DNA of 64,000 nucleotides from Anaerotignum sp. MSJ-24 (GCF_018918145.1 NZ_JAHLPX010000008.1:1-64000), one strand, 5' to 3'; positions 16,434 to 25,170 are shown, counted from the stretch's first letter. Program-made: numbers and translations. The notes: a model not told the origin generated them from the sequence alone.

Positions 16434-17315
16434 ATGTATGATATAAAGGCTTTATACGAAGCGGAATCCGTTGAAAATGCGGTTCAGCTTCTTACGGAGC
16501 ATCCCGAGGCGGTAATAATTGCCGGAGGAAGCGACGTTCTTATAAAAATGAGAGAAGGAAAGCTCGCCGGCTGTGAGCTTGTCAGCATTTACGGACTTGA
16601 TGAGCTCAGAGGCGTTACAATGGAGGAGGACGGAACAATCCGTATTCGTCCGCTTACAAGCTTTTCGCATATAACAAAAAATCCGATAATACAGAAATAT
16701 ATAAATGTTCTCGGAGAGGCTGTTGACATGGTCGGCGGCCCACAGATAAGAAATATCGGTACGATAGGCGGAAACACCTGTAATGGTGTTACATCTGCCG
16801 ATTCGGCATCAACACTTCATGCCTATGATGCCATTATGGAAATAACAGGGCCGTACGGTGTAAGAACAGTTCCGATACATGATTTTTATATAAGTGCCGG
16901 AAAGGTCGATCTTAAGCATGGTGAATTGCTTACTTCTATACTTATTAAAAAAGAAAGCTATGAAAACTATTACGGACATTATATAAAGTATGCAATGAGA
17001 AACGCAATGGACATTGCAACAACCGGCTGTTCAGCCAATGTTAAGCTTTCGGACGATAAAAAAACGATAGTTTCCGCAAGAATTGCCTATGGCGTTGCCG
17101 CTCCAGTTCCCATAAGGGCAAAAAGTGCAGAGGAATTCTTAAATGGAAAAGAAGCTACTGCCGAAAATATAGCGGCATTTGCAAAAAAAGCACTTGATGA
17201 CGTAAATCCCAGAACAAGCTGGAGAGCGTCAAAGGAGCTTAGACTCCAGCTTATCGAAGAGCTGTCAAAGCGTGCGATGACAGAGGCTGTAAGGCTTGCA
17301 GGAGGTGAGATCTGA
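16434..17315 (+). CDS. xdhB: Xanthine dehydrogenase FAD-binding subunit XdhB
   Basis: The 293-residue subunit has the FAD-binding signatures of the CO dehydrogenase medium-chain family: IIAGGSDVLIKMR near the N terminus and QIRNIGTIGGNTCNG in the middle. It transfers electrons from the Fe-S subunit to NAD+ or another acceptor. The ATG follows AAAGGAGGTGCTGTCAG, 15 bases after xdhA, and its TGA overlaps the xdhC start by one base, indicating translational coupling. Confidence 0.94.
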   Translation: MYDIKALYEAESVENAVQLLTEHPEAVIIAGGSDVLIKMREGKLAGCELVSIYGLDELRGVTMEEDGTIRIRPLTSFSHITKNPIIQKYINVLGEAVDMVGGPQIRNIGTIGGNTCNGVTSADSASTLHAYDAIMEITGPYGVRTVPIHDFYISAGKVDLKHGELLTSILIKKESYENYYGHYIKYAMRNAMDIATTGCSANVKLSDDKKTIVSARIAYGVAAPVPIRAKSAEEFLNGKEATAENIAAFAKKALDDVNPRTSWRASKELRLQLIEELSKRAMTEAVRLAGGEI

Positions 17316-17797
17316 TGCAGAGAAAGCTTGTTAAATGTACAATTAACGGAAAGTATACCGAAACGGTTGTTGATGTAAGAGCTTCTCTTACAGATATGCT
17401 CAGAAACGATTACCGCCTTACATCGGTAAAAAAAGGCTGTGAGGTCGGCGAATGCGGCGCCTGCAACGTGCTTATTGACGGAGAGTGCTTTAATTCATGC
17501 ATATATCTCGCCATATGGGCGGACGGCAAGGAGATAAAGACGGTCGAAGGACTTCTCGGCCCTAACGGAGAGCTTTCGGATATTCAGCAGGCATTTATTG
17601 ATGAAGGTGCTGTTCAGTGCGGCTTTTGTACTCCCGGATTTATAATGACGGCCCTTGAAATACTCGAATCCGGCAGAGAATATACAGATGATGAATTAAG
17701 AAAACTTCTTTCGGGACATCTTTGTAGATGTACAGGCTATGAAAACATATTCAATGCAGTTAAAAAAACAATGCTGAAAAGACTCGGAAAGCTTTAA
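17315..17797 (+). CDS. xdhC: Xanthine dehydrogenase [2Fe-2S] subunit XdhC
   Basis: The 160-residue protein binds two [2Fe-2S] clusters: the plant-type ferredoxin motif KGCEVGECGACNV with a later Cys at FNSC, and the helical-domain pair VQCGFCTPGF and LCRCTGYENI. It relays electrons from XdhA to XdhB. Length and cluster spacing match the E. coli protein. It is the third gene of the xdhABC operon and starts at the overlapping TGATG. Confidence 0.95.
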   Translation: MQRKLVKCTINGKYTETVVDVRASLTDMLRNDYRLTSVKKGCEVGECGACNVLIDGECFNSCIYLAIWADGKEIKTVEGLLGPNGELSDIQQAFIDEGAVQCGFCTPGFIMTALEILESGREYTDDELRKLLSGHLCRCTGYENIFNAVKKTMLKRLGKL

Positions 17798-17823
17798 AAT
17801 TTTATTTGCAAGGAGCTTTATAT

Positions 17824-18084
17824 ATGGGTGAATTATCGGAACTTCCCAATATAGGAAAGAAAGTCGAACAACAGCTTAATGAGGTCGGAGTAAATACTGT
17901 TGATGATTTAAAGAAAATTGGTGCTAAGGATGCATGGCTCAGAATACAGCAGATTGATGAATCGGCGTGTATTCATCGGCTTATGGCACTTGAAGGAGCT
18001 GTATGCGGAGTAAAGAAGACTATGCTTTCCGATGAGGTGAAGGCAGATTTAAAAAGCTTTTATCAACAACATAAAATAAAATAA
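17824..18084 (+). CDS. TfoX C-terminal domain-like small protein
   Basis: The 86-residue protein resembles the isolated C-terminal domain of TfoX/Sxy: a helix-hairpin-helix core (LPNIGKKVEQQLNEVGVNTV) followed by a helical tail with the LMALEGAVCGV segment. Such stand-alone domains are common in Firmicutes and have no established role; nothing here shows a link to competence. The ATG at 17824 follows CAAGGAGCTTTATAT. It lies 26 bases after xdhC and before a strong terminator, so it is probably transcribed with xdhABC. Confidence 0.8.
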   Translation: MGELSELPNIGKKVEQQLNEVGVNTVDDLKKIGAKDAWLRIQQIDESACIHRLMALEGAVCGVKKTMLSDEVKADLKSFYQQHKIK

Positions 18085-18087
18085 AGT

Positions 18088-18132
18088 AAAGGCGGTTTTT
18101 ATATATCAATCAATAAAAACCGCCTTTGTTAT
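18088..18132 (+). terminator. Terminator of the xdhABC-TfoX-like operon
   Basis: AAAGGCGGTTTTTAT (18088-18102) pairs perfectly with ATAAAAACCGCCTTT (18113-18127). Confidence 0.88.
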
Positions 18133-18279
18133 ATTAAAAATAATATGATATAATTGCCATAAATCGCATAAAATCGGAATCGCAACCGCTTGTTGCGGAA
18201 TTGTAAAGTCTGCTTTATGGAATGCAATGGAGAGCATTTATATACTATATCCATAAAACAGATATAAGGAGAGATGAAA

Positions 18280-19251
18280 ATGATTTTTGCGGATAAACTT
18301 ATTGCATTGAGAAAACAACACGGCCTGTCACAGGAACAGCTTGCGGAAAAGCTTAATGTAAGCAGACAATCTGTTTCAAAGTGGGAGGGAGCTCAATCGA
18401 TTCCCGATATTAATAAAATAATACAGCTTTCGCAGATTTTTGGTGTCAGTACAGATTATCTTCTTAAGGACGAGCTTGAAAACGAAAAAGATGAATATAT
18501 AGAAACAGGAGAAAAGTCGGAAGAATTGAAATATGTATCTATGGAAGATGCTAATGAGTTTCTCAATATAACTCAGAGTATAGCTACGTATATTTCTATA
18601 GGTGTACTTATTTGCATTTTGGCTCCAATACCGCTTATTGTTCTTGCTGTTTTATCAGAAGCAGGCACTTTGTCATTTTCAGAAGAACAGACAGCAATGG
18701 TAGGAGTTTCGGTGTTACTTGCAATGATTGCTGTTGCTGTTGCATTGTTTATAATAAGCGGAATGAAAGCAAATAAATATGAATATCTTGATACAGAGCT
18801 TATTGATACCGAATACGGTGTTACGGGAATGGTTGGAGAGAAAAAGGAAAAGTATTATAGAATGTATACAATGCATATGGTTTTGGGAATAACGCTTTGT
18901 GTAGTTTCGGCAATACCGATATTTTTTGTTGTAGGATTTGTCGGTGAAGAAAATCCTTTTGTTGTATTGGGCGTCCCGATTACGCTTGTATTGGTTGCAT
19001 TGGGTGTGCGTATTATAGTAAAAACATCAATAATATGGGGTGGTTTTCAGAAGATACTTGAAGAAGGGGATTATGAAAAACAGAAAAAGTTTTTAAATAA
19101 GAAAAACAGTAGGCTTGTGAGCATATACTGGACCGTTGTTGTCGGAATATATCTTGCATATAGTTTTATAACCGGAGATTGGGGCAGAAGTTGGATAATA
19201 TGGCCGGTTGCAGGCGTATTATCCGGTATAATAAATAAATTGAATTTATAA
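18280..19251 (+). CDS. XRE-family regulator with a C-terminal membrane domain
   Basis: The 323-residue protein has an N-terminal helix-turn-helix of the Cro/C1 type (residues 1-65: LRKQHGLSQEQLAEKLNVSRQSVSKWE) and then about five hydrophobic segments (around residues 95-120, 135-155, 205-230, 235-255, 285-315). Membrane-tethered XRE proteins of this layout are common in gut Clostridia; their signals are unknown. ATG 18280 sits 7 bases from AAGGAG; ATG 18274 is too close. It is flanked by terminators and forms a single-gene unit. Confidence 0.85.
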   Translation: MIFADKLIALRKQHGLSQEQLAEKLNVSRQSVSKWEGAQSIPDINKIIQLSQIFGVSTDYLLKDELENEKDEYIETGEKSEELKYVSMEDANEFLNITQSIATYISIGVLICILAPIPLIVLAVLSEAGTLSFSEEQTAMVGVSVLLAMIAVAVALFIISGMKANKYEYLDTELIDTEYGVTGMVGEKKEKYYRMYTMHMVLGITLCVVSAIPIFFVVGFVGEENPFVVLGVPITLVLVALGVRIIVKTSIIWGGFQKILEEGDYEKQKKFLNKKNSRLVSIYWTVVVGIYLAYSFITGDWGRSWIIWPVAGVLSGIINKLNL

Positions 19252-19255
19252 AAAT

Positions 19256-19284
19256 AAAGGCGGAAGTTTAAACTTCCGCCTTTT
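19256..19284. terminator. Bidirectional terminator between the XRE and SDR genes
   Basis: AAAGGCGGAAGTTT / AAACTTCCGCCTTTT form a stem with almost no loop between convergent genes. Confidence 0.85.
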
Positions 19285-19292
19285 GTTATGTA

Positions 19293-20072
19293 TCAGATTG
19301 ATGTATAGCCACCGTCGATATAGATTATCTGACCTGTTGTGTAGTTAGATGCGTCAGATGCGAAATAAACTGCCATTCCGGCAAGGTCTGTGTCTGCGTT
19401 TCCGAAGCGTTTAACAGGGATATGTCTGAACATTTCCTCTCTTGTTGCAGGATCCTCGAAAAGAACCTTTGTCATTGCTGTTTCGAAGAAGCCGGGAGCA
19501 ACAGCATTTACACAAATGCCGTACTGTGCCCATTCAACGGCGAGAGCCTTTGTCATCTGCATAACAGCACCCTTTGCGGCAACATATGAAACTATATTGG
19601 GACGGGCAACTACTCTTGCGTTAATGGAAGAAATGTTGATGATTTTTCCGTGAATGCCTTTTTCGATCATGTGCTTTCCGACTGCTTGGCACGCAAGGAA
19701 TACACCTTTAAGCTGTACGTCCTGAACCTTATCCCAGTCCTCAACTGTATACTCGATAGCAGGCTTTCTTATGTTTACACCGGCACTGTTTACAAGTATA
19801 TCAATATGACCGAGCTTTTCAATCATGGCATTTACAAGACCATCAACGCCTTCTTTTGTTGAAATGTCGGCAGAGATACCAAGTGCTGTTCCGCCTGTTG
19901 ATGATACAATCATCTCTGCTGCTTTATCGCAGTCAGCCTGATTACGGCTGGATACAACAACAGCTGCACCTGCTTCCGCAAGTCCTTTTGCAATACCTTC
20001 ACCAAGACCTTTGCTTCCGCCGATTATAAGTGCGTTTTTGCCTTTAAGTGATAAAAGCTCCATTACTCCCAT
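19293..20072 (-). CDS. Short-chain dehydrogenase/reductase (SDR) family oxidoreductase
   Basis: The 259-residue enzyme has the classical SDR pattern: the nucleotide-binding motif GGSKGLGEG, NSAGV, the catalytic Ser in INISSIN, the YVAAK pair (Tyr and Lys) and the C-terminal TGQIIYIDGG. It resembles gluconate 5-dehydrogenase and 3-oxoacyl reductase-like enzymes, but the substrate is not determinable. The ATG follows GGGGAGG at 8 bases. It is a single gene with an AT-rich upstream region (20080-20200) containing repeated TTAAT motifs. Confidence 0.88.
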   Translation of the reverse strand: MGVMELLSLKGKNALIIGGSKGLGEGIAKGLAEAGAAVVVSSRNQADCDKAAEMIVSSTGGTALGISADISTKEGVDGLVNAMIEKLGHIDILVNSAGVNIRKPAIEYTVEDWDKVQDVQLKGVFLACQAVGKHMIEKGIHGKIINISSINARVVARPNIVSYVAAKGAVMQMTKALAVEWAQYGICVNAVAPGFFETAMTKVLFEDPATREEMFRHIPVKRFGNADTDLAGMAVYFASDASNYTTGQIIYIDGGYTSI

Positions 20073-20206
20073 TATAAAAACCTCCCCATATAATTAAATA
20101 TGTTAATATTTTATGTTAATTATACTATATATTAATGAATGTGTATATTGTTAATTATTAATGATATAAAATCAATGATATTTTTGTGCAAAATTAAACG
20201 ACTCTG

Positions 20207-20240
20207 AAACTGTGTTTACAGGAATCAGAGCCGCTTTTTG
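20207..20240 (-). terminator. Terminator of the sigma/anti-sigma operon
   Basis: On the minus strand GGCTCTGA and TCAGAGTC pair around a 17-base region with a short inner helix, followed by a T-rich tract. Confidence 0.6.
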
Positions 20241-20246
20241 TTTATT

Positions 20247-21605
20247 TTAACTTAACGCAAAAACATATTCATCGTAAAGAGTGTAGATTGGAAATGTAAA
20301 TGTTATATGTTTACATTTTTTCGATGGAACAGCATCAGCGTGAAATCCCATTGCTTCAATGTCTGTGTTATCAGATGTCTGTTTCCAAGTTCCTATACCG
20401 GAAGATTTGTTGTTGAGCGAAGCTACAGTGAAATTGCACAAGCCTATGTTGTCGGATTTCTTTTGTATACGGTAGGTCATTGTTATTTCGTTATCTGGGT
20501 TATTTTTGTTTATCCACATCGAAATAATGTCTACATCACAGTATTTAAAGCTGATTTTGTCAGGGTGGTCTATTGTGCCGTCGTCATGTGCGTTAATATT
20601 TAATGTAACATTTTCCTGGTTTCCTACGGATATTACCGGAATATGGAGAATTGCCGATTTTTTATCCTCATCAGTTATGTCAAGTCCGCTTAAATCAAAT
20701 TCAAATTCGGTACCGTCACCGCTTAAGACCTGTGCCTGTATTGTGTTTCCTTTTATTATTATATACGGTAATGTTGCATCAGCTTTTAAATCATCATAAT
20801 AGCCGTATACCTGCAGAAATTCACTGTAATTCAGTGAGTAAAGCTTTATTGTAAGCTTATTTTCAGACCATGTGGGCATTGCGGTAACGGATATATTGTT
20901 GTGCATTGCCGTAGGGCCTATTTCATCTACCGAGTCATAGTACTGAATTGGTTTGAAATGTATATCAAAAGTCATATCGCAGAATGTAATGGTTACGGGC
21001 ATATTAACGCCGTATACAGCTATATCGTTTTCAATATTTTCTATTCTTGTTATACAGGTCTGCTCTGTCGGTGAACCTCCGGCACTTGTGTTTTCCGTAT
21101 AAGGATATATGGCATTGCCTATGGTTACGGTCGAATAAAGATCCGGAATAGGAAACATTGCTTCTTCGTTGGGCTTTATATAATCCGAATAGCCGTATTT
21201 TTCCGCAAGCTCGGTTACTGTTTCGTTATCTTTACTTTCGTCATTGAAGTTAAGAGTTGCTTTCCACATTATGTCTATATATGAGCTTGTAACGTATGCG
21301 TTCATCAATGTAAATTCAACATTTCCATCGGTTTGTGTTTGTTCTTCTCCGTCCATAGAATAAAGTATTTCGTTTTTGCTATCCTCGGTTTCTTCGGTTA
21401 TTGCGATACCCGGTATGAATGAGAATAACCGTTTTATTGCCGCTTGAACAGAGCTTGAATTTAATGCTGTTGCGGCGGCGATTATAATACAGGCAGCTAT
21501 GGCAGCATAGCGTTTGAAATCGTGCTTTGCATAGCAATTGTCAGCCTCTTGTATAAACTTGTTGTCTATTTTTCCTATTTCCCTAAATAAATCCTCGCCT
21601 GTCAT
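20247..21605 (-). CDS. DUF4179 domain-containing anti-sigma factor-like membrane protein
   Basis: The 452-residue protein has a short cytoplasmic N terminus (about 30 residues), one transmembrane helix (about 31-50, YAAIAACIIIAAATAL) and a long extracytoplasmic region containing DUF4179 and beta-rich sequence. In Firmicutes such proteins are encoded directly after ECF sigma factors and act as their membrane anti-sigma partner. Here the start overlaps the sigma gene stop by four bases (ATGA), indicating coupling. The signal sensed is unknown. Confidence 0.85.
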   Translation of the reverse strand: MTGEDLFREIGKIDNKFIQEADNCYAKHDFKRYAAIAACIIIAAATALNSSSVQAAIKRLFSFIPGIAITEETEDSKNEILYSMDGEEQTQTDGNVEFTLMNAYVTSSYIDIMWKATLNFNDESKDNETVTELAEKYGYSDYIKPNEEAMFPIPDLYSTVTIGNAIYPYTENTSAGGSPTEQTCITRIENIENDIAVYGVNMPVTITFCDMTFDIHFKPIQYYDSVDEIGPTAMHNNISVTAMPTWSENKLTIKLYSLNYSEFLQVYGYYDDLKADATLPYIIIKGNTIQAQVLSGDGTEFEFDLSGLDITDEDKKSAILHIPVISVGNQENVTLNINAHDDGTIDHPDKISFKYCDVDIISMWINKNNPDNEITMTYRIQKKSDNIGLCNFTVASLNNKSSGIGTWKQTSDNTDIEAMGFHADAVPSKKCKHITFTFPIYTLYDEYVFALS

Positions 21606-22162
21606 ATTTCAATACCCTCCTTTTCAAGAAAATCTCTTAATTTTGTGCGAGTCCGAAATAATGATGATTTTACCTTGCTTTCACTGAAACCGAAAAACTT
21701 GGCTATGTCGGCTATTGAATCGGCATAGTAATATCTTCTCACAAAAATTATGCGTGAGGCTTTGTCAGTCTTTTTGAGAAATTCATTTATGCTTTTATAT
21801 ATTTCTCCTGCCTCATATTCCTGTTCGGCCGTTGAGGACGGTATTACATCCTCAAGCTCTGAAAGAAGTATGTCAAAATGTCCGTTTCTCTTTTGTGCCT
21901 TGTAATAGCTGTATCGGTTTATTGCTATTGTTCTTGTCAGCATTCCGAGATAGGTTTTAAGCGGATTTGGATTTTGCGGCGGAATTGTATTCCATGCCTT
22001 AAGCCATGTGTCGTTTAGAGTTTCTTCCTTGTCGGCTTCGTTTTGAAGTATGTTCATTGCTATTTTTCCGCAATATAAACCGTATTTATCGCTTACGGCG
22101 GTGATAGCTCTCTCGGAACGGCTGAAGAAAAGAGATATAATGCTTTTGTCCTCTGAATTCAT
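21602..22162 (-). CDS. ECF-type RNA polymerase sigma factor
   Basis: The 186-residue protein shows sigma region 2 (DKEETLNDTWLKAWNTIPP) and region 4 with a helix-turn-helix (SIADIAKFFGFSESKVKSSLFRTRTKLRDFL), joined by an acidic linker. It should direct RNA polymerase to a small regulon, usually including its own promoter. ATG 22162 follows AGGAGGAAGATAA. It is paired with the overlapping DUF4179 anti-sigma gene. Confidence 0.93.
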   Translation of the reverse strand: MNSEDKSIISLFFSRSERAITAVSDKYGLYCGKIAMNILQNEADKEETLNDTWLKAWNTIPPQNPNPLKTYLGMLTRTIAINRYSYYKAQKRNGHFDILLSELEDVIPSSTAEQEYEAGEIYKSINEFLKKTDKASRIIFVRRYYYADSIADIAKFFGFSESKVKSSLFRTRTKLRDFLEKEGIEI

Positions 22163-22223
22163 TTATCTTCCTCCTTTTGCCCTTCACTTATATATACAGA
22201 AAATAATGAACATGGTTGCAAAT

Positions 22224-22586
22224 TTAATTGTTTTTGTAAAAACTGAATTTTTCCTTCAGTAATTTATCGGAAAACTCTCGTATTTCATGGCAGTATTCGT
22301 CATAAGCCTGCATAAACCGCAATGCTTCGGCTGTTACATGTGCTCCGCCTCCGTTTTTTCCGCCTGTTGTTGAGATTAACAGCTTAAAACCGAGATTTTC
22401 CTCGCAGAGCTTGACCATTTTCCATGCCTTTGAATATGCCATGTTCATGCTTGTGGCGGCAGAACGCAGAGAGCCGTATTGACGAACATTTTCGAGCAGT
22501 TCATATATGCCGGGGCCGAAGCATTTGTCGGTTGTAAAGAAATGTATTCTTATTTTTGCACTTAAATCGTTTGATTGGTTTTCCAT
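22224..22586 (-). CDS. ModE-like LysR-type helix-turn-helix regulator (DNA-binding domain only)
   Basis: The 120-residue protein matches the N-terminal DNA-binding domain of ModE: GPGIYELLENVRQYGSLRSAATSMNMAYSKAWKMVKLCEENLGFKLL, then the wing containing GGKNGGGAHVT. The molybdate-binding MOP domains of full ModE are missing, as in many Firmicute homologues. It may regulate molybdenum/selenium enzymes. ATG 22586 follows AAGGAGTG; an upstream GTG at 22595 overlaps this site. It is divergent from yqeC with only 59 bases between the starts, which supports control of the yqeC-yqeB-selD operon. Confidence 0.85.
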   Translation of the reverse strand: MENQSNDLSAKIRIHFFTTDKCFGPGIYELLENVRQYGSLRSAATSMNMAYSKAWKMVKLCEENLGFKLLISTTGGKNGGGAHVTAEALRFMQAYDEYCHEIREFSDKLLKEKFSFYKNN

Positions 22587-22645
22587 TGTCAACACTCCTT
22601 AAAGGTGTTATTCTTTTATTAAAATAATGATTGGCGGTGGTTGTT

Positions 22646-23314
22646 ATGCTCTCTGATATTCTGGATATTAAAAAAGGAATTACTGCAATAATAGGCAGTG
22701 GAGGCAAAACAACGCTTATGCTTAAGCTTGCAAAGGAGCTTTCCCAAAAAGGAAAGGTAATCATATGTACAACTACACATATATATCCTCCCGAAAATAT
22801 TATAACACTTGTATCACCGTCAGAGAAAGACATATTAGATGCTTTTAGGAATGAAAATGTTGTATGTATAGGAAAAACGGCAGAAAACAATAAGCTTACT
22901 TCGTCGGACATTCCCTTTGAAAGACTTATCAGGCTTGCCGATTATATCGTTGTTGAGGCAGACGGCTCAAAACATATGCCGCTTAAGGCACATAACGATT
23001 ATGAGCCCGTTATACCGAATGGCACGGATAAGGTTATACTGGTTGTCGGCATAAGCGGAATAAGCAGAAAAATTTACGAGGTCTGTCACAGACCGGAGCT
23101 TTATGCAGAAATCGTTCAAGGTAATATAACCGATATTGTTTCTCCGCAGACAGCGGCAGAGGCAATTAATAAGGAAAATCTCGGTGACGTTATAGTTATA
23201 AATCAGGTCGGGACAGAAAAAGATACGGAAAATGCAAAAGACATTGCACGATATATAAATAAGCCTGTTTATGCAGGCGAGATAATGAAAGGAAGATTGG
23301 TATGTTTGCGGTAA
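22646..23314 (+). CDS. yqeC: Selenium-dependent molybdenum hydroxylase accessory protein YqeC
   Basis: The 222-residue protein has a P-loop-like motif GSGGKTT (residues 17-23), CTTTHIYPP, a VEADGSKHMPLKAH block and VGISGIS, all typical of the YqeC family. YqeC is known to be phylogenetically linked to SelD and selenium-dependent molybdenum hydroxylases; its reaction is not established but is thought to help make or insert the selenium-containing cofactor. ATG 22646 follows GGCGGTGG. The 3' end overlaps yqeB by 13 bases. Confidence 0.9.
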   Translation: MLSDILDIKKGITAIIGSGGKTTLMLKLAKELSQKGKVIICTTTHIYPPENIITLVSPSEKDILDAFRNENVVCIGKTAENNKLTSSDIPFERLIRLADYIVVEADGSKHMPLKAHNDYEPVIPNGTDKVILVVGISGISRKIYEVCHRPELYAEIVQGNITDIVSPQTAAEAINKENLGDVIVINQVGTEKDTENAKDIARYINKPVYAGEIMKGRLVCLR

Positions 23315-24087
23315 TTAGAGGTGCCGGAGATATTGCCTCCGGAATAGCATTAAGACTTAAGCACGCAAAGTTTGATATAGTTATGCTGGATATTGAGCAT
23401 CCTACGGCAATAAGAAGAACGGTCTGTTTTTCACAGGCACTTGTGAACGGAAGCATGAAGGTTGAAGATGTTACGGCGTTTAAGGCAGAAAATACAGAAG
23501 AGGCATTGGAGATAATAAAAGAAGGAAACATTGCGGTCATGGCAGATGAAAAGGCGGAAAGCGTTAAGCTTTTTAAGCCGGATTTCCTTATTGATGCGGT
23601 GCTTGCCAAAAGAAATGTCGGAACAAAAATAACAGACGCACCTGTTGTAATTGCTGTCGGTCCGGGCTATTGTGCCGGAAAGGACTGCCATGCGGTTATC
23701 GAAACACAGAGAGGACATTATCTTGGCAGAGTGATAAAGGAAGGCTTTGCGGCAGAAAACACAGGTGTTCCGGGAAACATAGGCGGTTATACGGTCGAAA
23801 GAATAATAAGAGCCGTAAAGGACGGAGTTTTCAGACCTGTCTGCAATATAGGTGATGTTGTTGATGCAGGACAGATTGTGGCATATGTTGATGATGAGCC
23901 TGTCAGATGCCTTATAGGCGGAGTGCTGAGAGGAATACTTCCAGATAATACGCCTGTTTTTAAAGGCATGAAAAGCGGAGATGTCGATCCGAGATGCAAA
24001 ATAGAACATTGCTACTGTGTTTCGGACAAGGCACTTGCGGTCGGCGGCGGAGTTCTTGAGGCATGTCTTGCACTTAAGGAGGATTAA
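23302..24087 (+). CDS. yqeB: Selenium-dependent molybdenum hydroxylase maturation protein YqeB
   Basis: The 261-residue protein starts with RGAGDIASGIALRLKHA, a Rossmann-like motif, contains VAVGPGYCAGKDCHAVIETQRGH in the middle and ends in the conserved VGGGVLEA segment. These are typical of the YqeB family (EF2563-type), distantly related to XdhC/CoxI maturation factors of molybdenum hydroxylases. It is expected to act in selenium insertion into the Mo cofactor. Overlap with yqeC and a 2-base gap to selD show a tight operon. Confidence 0.9.
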   Translation: MFAVIRGAGDIASGIALRLKHAKFDIVMLDIEHPTAIRRTVCFSQALVNGSMKVEDVTAFKAENTEEALEIIKEGNIAVMADEKAESVKLFKPDFLIDAVLAKRNVGTKITDAPVVIAVGPGYCAGKDCHAVIETQRGHYLGRVIKEGFAAENTGVPGNIGGYTVERIIRAVKDGVFRPVCNIGDVVDAGQIVAYVDDEPVRCLIGGVLRGILPDNTPVFKGMKSGDVDPRCKIEHCYCVSDKALAVGGGVLEACLALKED

Positions 24088-24089
24088 AT

Positions 24090-25127
24090 ATGGATAATAA
24101 TATAAAGCTTACAAAGCTGGCAAGCTGTGCCGGCTGTGGAGCAAAGGTAGGAGCAGGAGTTCTTGCACAGCTTTTGTCGGATATAAAGGTTGTTAAGGAC
24201 GAAAGACTGCTTGTGGGCTTCGATAAAAGCGATGATGCGTCGGTTTATAAAATAAATGACGATACGGCTATTGTGCAGACGGTGGATTTCTTTCCGCCGA
24301 TAGCCGATGATCCGTATATCTTCGGACAGATAGCGGCGGTAAATGCCATGTCCGATATATATGCCATGGGCGGAGAGCCAAAGCTTGCACTTAATATAAT
24401 GGCTGTGCCTAAGTCCATGGATAAGGAGCATGTGCATGAGATATTGAGAGGCGGCTATGATAAGGCATATGAGGCAGGCGTAATAATAACCGGAGGACAT
24501 TCGATATTTGATGAAGAGCCTAAATATGGTCTGGCGGTAACGGGCTTTATAAATCCTGATAAGGTCATAACCAACAGCGGCGCAAAGGTCGGAGATGTGC
24601 TGTTTCTTACAAAGCCTATCGGTATAGGCATACTCACGACAGGCATGAAGGCAGAAATAGTTTCAAAAGAGAGCGAAAAGCTTGCATATTCGCTTATGAC
24701 GACATTAAACAAGAGTGCAAGAGATGTTATGGTTAAGTATGATGTGCACGCTTGTACAGATGTTACGGGCTTTAGTCTTATGGGACATTTGCTGGAAATG
24801 GTTCAGGGCTCGGAGGTAAATGCGGAAATACATACGGATGACATTGATCTTATAGAAGAGGCAAAGTCGTTGGCAAAAATGGGAGTTTTACCCGAAGGCC
24901 TTTATAGAAACAGAAGCTATGCAGAAAGCTATGTAGATGAAGGAAATACCGAACTTTATATACAGGATATGCTCTTAGATCCACAGACAGCCGGAGGACT
25001 GCTTATTGCCGTTGACGAGGCAGATGCAGACAGATTTTATGAGGAGCTGAAAACGGCAGTGCCTTCTGCACAGAGGATAGGTGTTATAACGCCAAAGACG
25101 GACGGAAAAAGGATAAAGCTGGTGTAA
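24090..25127 (+). CDS. selD: Selenide, water dikinase (selenophosphate synthetase)
   Basis: The 345-residue enzyme makes selenophosphate from selenide and ATP. The N-terminal catalytic motif is Cys-containing (SCAGCGAKVGAG, Cys16 and Lys19), not selenocysteine, followed by VQTVDFFPP, NAMSDIYAMGG, TGGHS and a C-terminal DPQTAGGLLIA. It is translated immediately after yqeB (ATG 24090 after AAGGAGGATTAAAT). No selA, selB or selC is present in this window, so the selenophosphate may serve the molybdenum hydroxylases; whether the genome also makes selenocysteine cannot be judged here. Confidence 0.96.
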   Translation: MDNNIKLTKLASCAGCGAKVGAGVLAQLLSDIKVVKDERLLVGFDKSDDASVYKINDDTAIVQTVDFFPPIADDPYIFGQIAAVNAMSDIYAMGGEPKLALNIMAVPKSMDKEHVHEILRGGYDKAYEAGVIITGGHSIFDEEPKYGLAVTGFINPDKVITNSGAKVGDVLFLTKPIGIGILTTGMKAEIVSKESEKLAYSLMTTLNKSARDVMVKYDVHACTDVTGFSLMGHLLEMVQGSEVNAEIHTDDIDLIEEAKSLAKMGVLPEGLYRNRSYAESYVDEGNTELYIQDMLLDPQTAGGLLIAVDEADADRFYEELKTAVPSAQRIGVITPKTDGKRIKLV

Positions 25128-25170
25128 ATAATAGGTTGGCATTTGTTTAATGGCGAAAGGAGAATCACCC

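Noticed and set aside
24120-24150. Possible selenocysteine codon in SelD
   Set aside because: The catalytic position is encoded by a normal Cys codon; no in-frame TGA occurs in the gene.
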